Shown: one piece after another, positions 1 through 6,265 of the stretch
How positions within the stretch are numbered: the stretch's first letter is position 1
Layout: the number at the start of each line of letters is the position of its first letter
Translations under genes and position numbers: made by a program
Notes under the pieces: generated by a model
What the model saw: only the letters and a program-made list of their open reading frames with translations
What the model was told of the DNA's origin: nothing
Databases searched by the model: none
Source: Stenotrophomonas sp.
GTDB taxonomy: Bacteria > Pseudomonadota > Gammaproteobacteria > Xanthomonadales > Xanthomonadaceae
NCBI GenBank assembly: GCA_003510825.1
Contig: DOKO01000147.1
Coordinates: 1-9,039, forward strand
DNA length: 9,039 nt
Direction of reading: 5' to 3'

Positions 1-48
1 CTTCGACAGTTGGCCGCGATCCGTCGGGACGGCGTTCTGCTCTGGTGG

Positions 49-69
49 GTGCCGACCGTTGGTCGGCAC
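49..69. repeat. SMAG/REP-like short palindrome
   Basis: A perfect inverted repeat with 9-base arms (GTGCCGACC and GGTCGGCAC) and a 3-base loop (GTT). The flanking GGTGG and the GCCGACC core resemble the small extragenic palindromes common in Stenotrophomonas genomes (GTAG/SMAG-type REP sequences). It directly abuts the next palindrome with no spacer. It could act on RNA as a stabilising or terminating hairpin, but no T-tract follows on either strand. Family assignment is from memory of the motif. Confidence 0.65.
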
Positions 70-108
70 GGGGTCGGATCCCGTTGCGACGCAACGGGCT
101 CTGACCCC
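70..108. repeat. GGGGTCGGA-type intergenic palindrome, copy 1
   Basis: Two 18-base arms around a 3-base loop (GAC at 88-90). Outer arms read GGGGTCGGATCCC and GGGCTCTGACCCC; the inner stem is GTTGC/GCAAC. The arms differ at two places, one a G-T wobble and one a T/C mismatch ten bases in from the end. Two further copies with the same outer arms but different inner stems lie at 436-474 and 488-524. Sequences of this form are typical intergenic repeats in Stenotrophomonas; function unknown. Confidence 0.75.
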
Positions 109-144
109 GCTGAAGGCGTCATTTAACCGGCGTCGGTTTTCTGC

Positions 145-297
145 CTATGGCTGCAGGGTCCAGTGGCCGGAATTCTGGCGCTGGCGCGGCAGCAGTGGGC
201 CATCGTGCTGTGTGTAGATGAAGCGGCCTTGGTGGTCGCTGAGACAGGTCAGCAGCAGCGTGTAGCGGGCGGGACCGGTTGGGTGGCTTTCGGCCAT
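145..297 (-). CDS. small hypothetical protein, 50 aa, possibly the remnant of a longer gene
   Basis: No family is recognised. The 50-residue product starts MAESHPTGPARY and ends GHWTLQP, with a hydrophobic patch TLLLTCL and the segment GRFIYTQHDGPLLP. About four fifths of third codon positions in this frame are G or C, as in the neighbouring real genes, whereas the overlapping minus-strand frame that ends at 119 has only about half and gives arginine/proline-rich shadow-like protein. The ATG at 295-297 has a GGAG six bases upstream (304-307). The same frame stays open and keeps the codon bias up to a TGA at 382-384 (78 codons in all, including SYRYQRLARHVAEIE) but has no ATG, GTG or TTG there. 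A strong AAGGAGG with a well-spaced ATG at 353-355 sits one base out of this frame. That pattern suggests a gene of about 70 codons shifted by a small indel just after its start; the 50-codon version may be all that is translated. It lies downstream of fleQ, separated by two palindromes. No transmembrane segment or signal peptide is clear. Confidence 0.45.
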   Translation of the reverse strand: MAESHPTGPARYTLLLTCLSDHQGRFIYTQHDGPLLPRQRQNSGHWTLQP

Positions 298-362
298 CTC
301 GATCTCCGCAACGTGCCTGGCCAGGCGCTGGTAGCGGTAGCTGCCGCCGATGCATGGCGGAA

Positions 363-369
363 CCTCCTT
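363..369 (-). promoter_or_regulatory. strong Shine-Dalgarno with out-of-frame ATG
   Basis: AAGGAGG on the minus strand, seven bases before the ATG at 353-355. It is the best ribosome-binding site in this part of the window, yet the ATG it serves opens a frame with poor codon bias. The frame with good bias is offset by one base. This argues for a sequence change immediately after the original start codon of the small gene at 145-297. Confidence 0.5.
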
Positions 370-435
370 GGGATGGTCCGGTCATGCTCGGCAGTGGCGC
401 GTGCTGTTGTCTGTAGAACGATGTGCAAATGCAAA

Positions 436-474
436 GGGGTCGGATCCCTTTCCAGCGGAAAGGGCTCCGACCCC
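436..474. repeat. GGGGTCGGA-type intergenic palindrome, copy 2
   Basis: Arms of 18 bases around the loop AGC (454-456). Outer arms GGGGTCGGATCCC and GGGCTCCGACCCC match copy 1, while the inner stem is now TTTCC/GGAAA. The only mispair is the T/C position shared with copy 1. Read on the minus strand, which is the direction of fleQ transcription, the hairpin is followed by TTTGCATTTGC, so it could work as a weak intrinsic terminator for the rpoN-fleQ operon. Confidence 0.75.
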
Positions 475-487
475 TCTGGGATCGCGT

Positions 488-524
488 GGGGTCAGCGCCC
501 TCCCTGCGGGAGGGGTCTGACCCC
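488..524. repeat. GGGGTCGGA-type intergenic palindrome, copy 3, just after fleQ
   Basis: Arms of 17 bases around the loop TGC (505-507): GGGGTCAGCGCCCTCCC and GGGAGGGGTCTGACCCC, with two adjacent mispairs at the same internal place where copies 1 and 2 have one. It lies 12 bases past the fleQ stop codon and 13 bases from copy 2. With copy 2 it would put two consecutive hairpins in the 3' end of the fleQ mRNA, plausibly protecting or ending the transcript. No T-run follows it. Confidence 0.72.
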
Positions 525-536
525 GGCTTCATCGGA

Positions 537-2038
<1,502 letters not shown>

Positions 2039-2042
<4 letters not shown>

Positions 2043-2416
2043 GATCGATCCTCCCTGAGGCCTTCCAGGATCGGCATGACTTCCTGGATGTACGACAACT
2101 TGCTGACGAAATTGTCGGCGCCGGCGCGCAGCGCATGCTCGCGGTGCTCGACGTCGTCGAAGTGGCTGGCGATCACGATGTACGGGGCATCATCCTGCGA
2201 CTTGATCAGGCGGGTGGCCTGCAGGCCGCCCATCTCCGGCATCGCCAGGTCCATCAGCACGACCTGCGGGCGCAGCGACTCGGAGCGCTCGATGGCTTCC
2301 AGGCCGTTGCCGGCGCTGCCGACGATCTGCAGCCAGTCGATCTTGCGGAAGTGGCGCATCGCCGCGTTGATGAAACCCTCATGGTCGTCGACCAGCAGCA
2401 CTGTGAGCTTGTTCAT
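2039..2416 (-). CDS. single-domain CheY-like response regulator between rpoN and fleQ
   Basis: A stand-alone receiver domain of 125 residues with no output domain. Visible phosphorylation-site residues are the acidic pair D10-D11 (LLVDDHEG), the acceptor D56 (VVLMDLAMPEMGG), S84 in the usual Thr/Ser place (VIASHF) and K106 (FVSKLS). It should therefore be phosphorylated by a histidine kinase not present in this window. Two start codons are possible. I chose the ATG at 2414-2416 because AAAAGG (2426-2431) lies nine bases before it but directly touches the other ATG at 2423-2425, which would give 128 residues. The gene is 14 bases downstream of rpoN and overlaps fleQ by four bases, so it belongs to the same operon. 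A role in tuning sigma-54/FleQ-dependent transcription or motor output is inference from position only; its sequence (receiver with an H after DD, as in NarL-type receivers) does not identify it as CheY itself. Confidence 0.88.
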
Positions 2417-2425
2417 GTGCAACAT

Positions 2426-2431
2426 CCTTTT
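2426..2431 (-). promoter_or_regulatory. ribosome-binding site that decides the receiver gene start
   Basis: AAAAGG on the minus strand, overlapping the last base of the rpoN stop codon. Spacing is nine bases to the ATG at 2414-2416 and zero to the ATG at 2423-2425, which favours the shorter product. Confidence 0.6.
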
Positions 2432-3840
2432 CAGCCCACTCGGGCCAGCTGTGGTTGCCTGGCGCTGAGCCGACGCCGTTCACGGGCCGGGGCGATATCC
2501 AGTTGTTCGCGGTATTTTGCGACGGTTCGGCGGGCAATGTTTACCCCCTGGCGTGACAGAAGTCCCGCAATGGCCTCGTCGGCCAGCGGGCGACCGGCCG
2601 GTTCGGCGTCGATCAGGCGGCGGACCATGGCCTTCACGGCCTGGCCGGACACGCTGGCACCTTCCAGGCGCACCGCGAAGAAATGCTTCAGTTCGAAGGT
2701 GCCGCGCGGGGTCTGCAGGAACTTGCCGGTCGTGATGCGCGACACCGTGGATTCGTGCATGCCGATCTCTTCGGCCACTTCCTTCAGTGTCAGCGGCGCC
2801 ATGGCTTCCTCGCCACGCACCAGGAACGCGGCCTGGCGCTCGACGATCACCCGCGCGGTGCGCAGCAGGGTGTCGTAGCGCATCGACAGGCCGCGGCTGA
2901 ACCAGCGTGCTTCCTGCAGCATCTCGCGCAGGGCCGGGGCGGCGTCGCTGGTTTCGGCCAAGGCCTGCTCGTACTGGCTGTTGATCGAGACGCGGCGGCT
3001 GGTGGCCGGATTCAGCGCCACCTTCCACTGCTCGTCGGCGTGCCAGGCGACCACGTCCGGCACCACCACCGCGTTGCGCTCGGGCAGCAGGCTGTCGCCC
3101 GGGCGCGGCTGCAGCGACAGGATCAGGCGCACGGCCTCGCGCACGTCATCCACTTCGGCATCGTGCTGGCGGGCCAGCGCGGGGTAGTCGTGTGCGGCCA
3201 GGGCCTCCAGCGCGCCTTCCAGGATGCGCGCGGCCAGGTGCCGGGCCGGCACCACGCCGTGCAGGCTGTAGAGCTGGGCCAGCAGGCCTTCGCGCAGATC
3301 CTGTGCGGCCATGCCGGCCGGTTCGCCGTGCAGCAGCTGCTGGCGGATGGCTTCCACGCCGGCGCCGTCGATGTCGAACTGGGCGCTGGCCAGCAGCTGC
3401 AGCTGGTCCAGCGGGGCCTGCAGGTAGCCGGCCTCGTCGCAGTGCTCCAGCCAGAAGGCGGCCACGGCCAGTTCGCGCTCGTCCAGATCCAGCGCCAGGC
3501 GCTGCAGCACGCGCAGCTGCGGGTCGGTGGATTCGCCGGCGGCGATGCGTGCCATGCGATCGTCGTCGCCGTCCTGCCAGCTGCTGCCGGCCACGTCCCA
3601 CATCGAGGACTCGGGCAGCTCATCGAAGGCGGCCGTTTCCAGGGTGGTGGCGCTGGCGTCGGTGGCGTCGGCCGCCGGTGCTTCGGCGTCCTCGATTTCC
3701 AGCAGCGGGTTGGAGTCCAGCAGGCGCTGGATTTCCTGTTCCAGGTGCAGCCCGTCCAGCTGCAGCAGTCGGATGGACTGCAGCAATTGCGGCGTGAGGT
3801 GAAGCGTCTGGCCCAGCTGGGTTGAAAGTGCAGCCTTCAT
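2431..3840 (-). CDS. rpoN: RNA polymerase sigma-54 factor RpoN (flagellar-cluster copy)
   Basis: Sigma-54 directs RNA polymerase to -24/-12 promoters and needs an ATP-hydrolysing activator such as FleQ, encoded two genes downstream. The 469-residue product has all sigma-54 regions. Region I is the glutamine/leucine-rich activator-interacting segment at 1 to about 48 (LTPQLLQSIRLLQL, SNPLLE). Region II is acidic and variable at about 49-100. The core-binding domain follows, then a helix-turn-helix segment TLKEVAEEIGMHESTVSRIT. The RpoN box ARRTVAKYRE lies at 436-445 and recognises the -24 element. The tail after the box is about 24 residues, some ten longer than in the E. coli protein. The ATG at 3838-3840 is chosen because MKAALSTQLGQTL aligns with family N-termini. 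Xanthomonads commonly carry a second rpoN in the flagellar cluster (rpoN2); position suggests this is that copy, but the other copy is outside the window. It is the first gene of the predicted rpoN-receiver-fleQ operon. Confidence 0.96.
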   Translation of the reverse strand: MKAALSTQLGQTLHLTPQLLQSIRLLQLDGLHLEQEIQRLLDSNPLLEIEDAEAPAADATDASATTLETAAFDELPESSMWDVAGSSWQDGDDDRMARIAAGESTDPQLRVLQRLALDLDERELAVAAFWLEHCDEAGYLQAPLDQLQLLASAQFDIDGAGVEAIRQQLLHGEPAGMAAQDLREGLLAQLYSLHGVVPARHLAARILEGALEALAAHDYPALARQHDAEVDDVREAVRLILSLQPRPGDSLLPERNAVVVPDVVAWHADEQWKVALNPATSRRVSINSQYEQALAETSDAAPALREMLQEARWFSRGLSMRYDTLLRTARVIVERQAAFLVRGEEAMAPLTLKEVAEEIGMHESTVSRITTGKFLQTPRGTFELKHFFAVRLEGASVSGQAVKAMVRRLIDAEPAGRPLADEAIAGLLSRQGVNIARRTVAKYREQLDIAPARERRRLSARQPQLARVG

Positions 3841-4134
3841 TTCAGTTCCCCGGCGCCGCTCCCCGACGCCTTGTGGAACACATCTTGCTTTTGATCCCGG
3901 GCAGGCGGAATCGGGGGGTTCCTGAATGCACTGGTGATGTTCCCGACAGGGTGTAGGGGTATTCCCTACAGCGGCGCGGGAAGTTGACGATGCCCCGTGG
4001 CAAGTTGTTGATTTTCCGTGGGTGCCGGGCAGTCGTTCGGGGTGCCGGTGTACGGAAACCCGACAGTGCGTGTCAGGGTGACGGAAAGTCGTCGTCAGTT
4101 CGGGCGCGGATGTGCGCCGTCCGACCAGATCAGG
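3841..4134. other. rpoN upstream intergenic region
   Basis: A 294-base gap between the LuxR-type regulator gene and rpoN with no convincing gene on either strand; the open frames crossing it run antisense through the flanking genes. Expected to carry the promoter of the rpoN operon. I see no -24/-12 sigma-54 element and no convincing sigma-70 or sigma-28 pair. The one clear structure is the inverted repeat at 3952-3970. The motif GGGTGCCGG also occurs twice near 4019-4048. Confidence 0.6.
3952..3970. promoter_or_regulatory. perfect inverted repeat upstream of rpoN, possible operator
   Basis: TGTAGGG-GTATT-CCCTACA: perfect 7-base arms with a 5-base AT-rich centre, 112 bases upstream of the rpoN start. 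The dyad form and spacing resemble binding sites of dimeric LuxR/NarL-type response regulators, and such a regulator is encoded immediately upstream. Assignment as its operator is inference. It is too short and lacks a T-run for an intrinsic terminator. Confidence 0.4.
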
Positions 4135-4773
4135 TCATTCCAGCTCGTGCTGGTGGCGGGCCGCCAGCAGCAGCAGATCATTGGCGCGGCGGCAGCCCAG
4201 CGATTCCATCATGCGGGCGCGGTGGGTTTCTACCGTCTTCACGCTGATGCCGAGGTCTGCGGCGATTTCCTTGTTGCTCTCGCCCTTGCCGATGCGGCGC
4301 AGGATCTCGCGCTGGCGCGGCGACAAGGCGGCGATGCCGGTGGGCTTCTCGCGGCCCAGCATCGGCGCCAGCATCTTGGCCGAGATCTGCGGGCTGAGGA
4401 ACACCTGGCCGGCGTGCGCGGCGCGCAGTGCCAGTTCCAGCTCCTGCGGGGCGGCATCCTTCACCACGAAACCGACGGCGCCACGGTCCAGTGCATCACG
4501 CACATGGGCGGCGTCGTCGTGCATGGTCATCATCACGATGCGGGTGCCCGGCGAGCGCAGGCGGATGTCGCTGAGGGCTTCCAGGCCGGTCCGGCCGGGC
4601 AGGGACAGGTCCATCAGGACCACGTCGGGGGCATGCAGCAGGGCCATCTGCAGCGCCTGCTCGGCGTTGCTTGCCTCGGCAACCAGTTGCACGTCGGCAA
4701 ACCCCTGCAGCAGTCGTGCCAGGCCGGCGCGAACCAGGGTGTGATCGTCGACGATGAGAACTCGCACAGGCAC
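4135..4773 (-). CDS. NarL/FixJ-family two-component response regulator
   Basis: A 212-residue transcription factor made of a receiver and a LuxR-type DNA-binding domain. The receiver spans about 1-120, with D9 and D10 (LIVDDH), phospho-acceptor D55 (VVLMDLSLPG), T83 (VMMTMHDD) and K105 (FVVKDA), so it looks fully competent for phosphorylation. The LuxR helix-turn-helix is at about 150-197 (LSPRQREILRRIGKGESNKE, then ISVKTVETHRARMMESLG). Length and layout are standard. The GTG at 4771-4773 is chosen because MPVRVLIVDDH is the normal receiver N-terminus; the ribosome-binding site is weak. No partner histidine kinase is in the window. It lies 85 bases after the PilZ gene on the same strand and could be read with that operon or from its own promoter. 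Its place inside the flagellar cluster upstream of rpoN suggests control of flagellar genes, but the target is unproven. Confidence 0.92.
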   Translation of the reverse strand: MPVRVLIVDDHTLVRAGLARLLQGFADVQLVAEASNAEQALQMALLHAPDVVLMDLSLPGRTGLEALSDIRLRSPGTRIVMMTMHDDAAHVRDALDRGAVGFVVKDAAPQELELALRAAHAGQVFLSPQISAKMLAPMLGREKPTGIAALSPRQREILRRIGKGESNKEIAADLGISVKTVETHRARMMESLGCRRANDLLLLAARHQHELE

Positions 4774-4858
4774 GTTGCAGGTCCGTGAGGGGAGATCACC
4801 TTAACTTAGCTGAACGGGCGCGCCAAGAGCACTCCGTCCCGCTTCCGGGTGGCAGGTT

Positions 4859-5437
4859 TCAGCGCGCTCGCCGCGCTTCGGCAACCTGACGCCGATGCAA
4901 ACGGAACAAGTGCCGTTCCATGGCCATCTCCAGGCCATCGCCAAGGCGATTGAAGCGCAGCCACAGGAAGTGGCCGCCGCTGCCATCGGCCGCTTCGGCG
5001 ATGACGTCGACCGGCAGGTCGATGTTGTCGGGCAGCCAGTCGCTGGGCTGCAGGCGTACCACGCCGGACTGGCCGGGCAGGGCGCCACTGCGCGGGCCCA
5101 GCTGCAGGCGGATGCCGCGGCGCGACCAGCGCACCGGGCGCAGGGGCAGGTCCTGGCCCTGCTGGCGCACCAGGCGGCCCAGCAGCACCATGGTCAGGTC
5201 CAGCTTGGCTTCCAGCCGCTGGATCTGCAGGCTGGTTTCGCTGCGTTCGTCGTGCTCGTCCCCGCGGCTGTCTTCGACCAGCGCCAGGCTGCGCAGCAGG
5301 CCTTCGGCACTGCTGGTGCGACCGGCCGCGCTGCCCGCCTGGAACTCGGCCGGCAGGGCCAGCTCGCAGCTGAGCGTTTCATCGAACAGCTCGCTCTCGG
5401 CGGGGTGGTGCAGCGACGTGGTCGGCAGCAGGGTCAT
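4859..5437 (-). CDS. atypical PilZ-domain protein with coiled coil (tPilZ-like)
   Basis: A 192-residue cytoplasmic protein without signal peptide or membrane segment. Residues 1 to about 58 are a low-complexity N-terminal part. Residues about 60-93 form a charged/leucine heptad helix (ETSLQIQRLEAKLDLTMVLL) fitting a coiled coil. Residues about 98-185 look like a PilZ beta-barrel (LPLRPVRWSRRGIRLQL, then PVDVIAEAADGSGGHFLWLRF, then ERHLFRLHRRQ). In canonical PilZ domains c-di-GMP is held by RxxxR and D/NxSxxG; here the second motif is RWSRRG, with Arg in place of Asp/Asn, so binding is doubtful. Helix plus degenerate PilZ matches the tetrameric PilZ type described from Xanthomonas (tPilZ, Xc6012-like), which I recall rather than searched. 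The ATG overlaps the stop of the FliT-like gene as ATGA, so it is co-translated with fliS. Likely role: adaptor in flagellar assembly or motility control; inferred. Confidence 0.75.
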   Translation of the reverse strand: MTLLPTTSLHHPAESELFDETLSCELALPAEFQAGSAAGRTSSAEGLLRSLALVEDSRGDEHDERSETSLQIQRLEAKLDLTMVLLGRLVRQQGQDLPLRPVRWSRRGIRLQLGPRSGALPGQSGVVRLQPSDWLPDNIDLPVDVIAEAADGSGGHFLWLRFNRLGDGLEMAMERHLFRLHRRQVAEARRAR

Positions 5438-5724
5438 GCCAGCGATTCTGCCTTCAGGTACGCATGGGCGGCGCGAAGGGACCGGCCCGTGTGCTTGAGG
5501 TGTGCGGCGGCTTCGTCGCGCAGGCCGATCATGCGGGCCAGCACGCGCTGCTGGTGGTCGCGCAGTGCAAGGATCGCCTCGTTGCTGGGGCGCTCGACCA
5601 CCATCGACAGCGCAGCCACGGCCTGCAGGTGCTCGGCCATCAGACGTTCGCTGGTGTCGTAGTCGTCGTTCGGCAGGCTGGCGTCGAGCGTGTCCAGCGA
5701 GTCGTGCAGCGACTGCAGGTTCAC
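5434..5724 (-). CDS. FliT-like small flagellar chaperone candidate
   Basis: A 96-residue soluble, helix-rich acidic/basic protein. It sits where many flagellar clusters have fliT, directly after fliS. FliT proteins are small helical export chaperones for the cap protein FliD, and in enterics also regulate FlhDC. Sequence likeness is too weak by eye for a firm name: residues 1-40 and 50-92 look like amphipathic helices (e.g. LRDHQQRVLARMIGLRDEAA), ending RAAHAYLKAESLA, and it is shorter than the about 120 residues of enteric FliT. The start is a GTG at 5722-5724 that overlaps the fliS stop as GTGA and has AAGGCGG about seven bases upstream, implying coupled translation; its stop overlaps the PilZ start as ATGA. 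The fliD gene encoding its presumed client is three genes upstream. Confidence 0.65.
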   Translation of the reverse strand: MNLQSLHDSLDTLDASLPNDDYDTSERLMAEHLQAVAALSMVVERPSNEAILALRDHQQRVLARMIGLRDEAAAHLKHTGRSLRAAHAYLKAESLA

Positions 5725-6137
5725 GGTGCCACCGCCTTGACGTGGCGCTGGTCGCCCGGAATGGCGTTCCAGGCCGAATCGATTTCCACCATCAGGCCGA
5801 GCGCTTCCTGCAGTGCGGTGGAATCGTTGTGCAGGTTGCCTTCGGTCAGGCGCATGATGACGAAGTCATACAGTGCCGACAGGTTGCCTGCGATCTCGCC
5901 GCCGGCTTCATGGTCAAGCGAGCCATGCAGGTGGCCAACGATCGCACAGGCTTCGCCGATGGCCTTGCCCTTGCGAGCCTGGTCATTCTGCTGCAGCGAG
6001 GCTTCAGCGGTGCGGATGCGCTCGCACGCACCGGCCAGCAGCAGCGCCACCAGCTTGTGCGGATCTGCGTCCACGACCGAGGTGGTCACACCGACCTTGC
6101 GGTACTGCTCGGCGAACTGCCGATTGGAACCGTACAT
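5721..6137 (-). CDS. fliS: FliS flagellin export chaperone
   Basis: FliS binds the disordered C-terminus of flagellin in the cytoplasm, prevents premature polymerisation and hands it to the export gate. The 138-residue product shows the family pattern: N-terminal MYGSNRQFAEQYRKVGV, DADPHKLVALLLAGACERI, then a helical bundle with GKAIGEACAIVGHLHGSLD, EIAGNLSALYDFVIMRL and a C-terminal helix with LMVEIDSAWNAI. Length is normal (about 125-140). The ATG at 6135-6137 follows AGGAGA (6146-6151) with an eight-base gap. It is the first gene of the fliS/FliT-like/PilZ unit, with four-base overlaps at both internal junctions. A candidate sigma-28 promoter lies about 70 bases upstream, which fits late expression together with flagellin. 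Confidence 0.95.
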   Translation of the reverse strand: MYGSNRQFAEQYRKVGVTTSVVDADPHKLVALLLAGACERIRTAEASLQQNDQARKGKAIGEACAIVGHLHGSLDHEAGGEIAGNLSALYDFVIMRLTEGNLHNDSTALQEALGLMVEIDSAWNAIPGDQRHVKAVAP

Positions 6138-6208
6138 ATATGGAATCTCCTGGGATGCCTGCCCATCCGCGCGGGTTGGGGCATGGGTTCGGCGCGGGGC
6201 CTAACGTG

Positions 6209-6236
6209 TTATCGGCGCAGGTGGCGTGCTACTTGA
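6209..6236 (-). promoter_or_regulatory. candidate sigma-28 (FliA) promoter for fliS operon
   Basis: On the minus strand the -10 element is a perfect GCCGATAA (6209-6216). Upstream, TCAAG starts at 6236 with TCAA 16 bases away, compared with the usual TAAA at 15, so the -35 is imperfect. Predicted start near 6201, leaving about 64 bases of leader before fliS. Late-class control of a flagellin chaperone by FliA makes biological sense. The -35 lies in the loop and the -10 touches the stem of the hairpin at 6215-6249. Confidence 0.6.
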
Positions 6237-6249
6237 GAGCCACCTGCGC
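6215..6249 (-). terminator. hairpin after fliD, overlapping the fliS promoter
   Basis: Perfect 11-base stem (GCGCAGGTGGC / GCCACCTGCGC) with a 13-base loop, starting 16 bases after the fliD stop codon. Stem strength suits termination or 3'-end protection of fliD mRNA, but the following bases on the minus strand (CGATAACACG) are not T-rich, so full intrinsic termination is uncertain. A T-run (TTTTT) lies before, not after, the stem. Confidence 0.5.
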
Positions 6250-6265
6250 GGGAAAAAGGCGTGGA

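Noticed and set aside
1..126. Plus-strand open frame without start from the left edge to TAA at 124-126, which could be the tail of a gene outside the window
   Set aside because: Most of it crosses the two palindromes, other frames are open too, and the only gene-like part (about 16 codons) is too short to judge. It remains possible that a convergent gene ends near here.
436..524. CRISPR-like repeat pair
   Set aside because: The units are self-complementary palindromes with differing inner stems separated by 13 bases, not identical direct repeats with unique spacers.
2423..2425. Upstream ATG as start of the receiver gene
   Set aside because: The AAAAGG Shine-Dalgarno directly touches this ATG, whereas the ATG nine bases further has correct spacing.
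2683..3825. A 380-codon plus-strand frame opposite rpoN
   Set aside because: Antisense shadow of rpoN, rich in Gln, Gly and Val with no motifs.
3984..4788. Plus-strand frames starting in the rpoN upstream gap
   Set aside because: They run through the whole LuxR-type regulator gene in antisense, and the part inside the gap shows no motif or good ribosome-binding site.
4774..4858. Promoter for the LuxR-type regulator between it and the PilZ gene
   Set aside because: TTGGCG followed by weak AT-rich hexamers was seen, but no -10 is close enough to consensus to call; read-through from the PilZ operon is equally possible.
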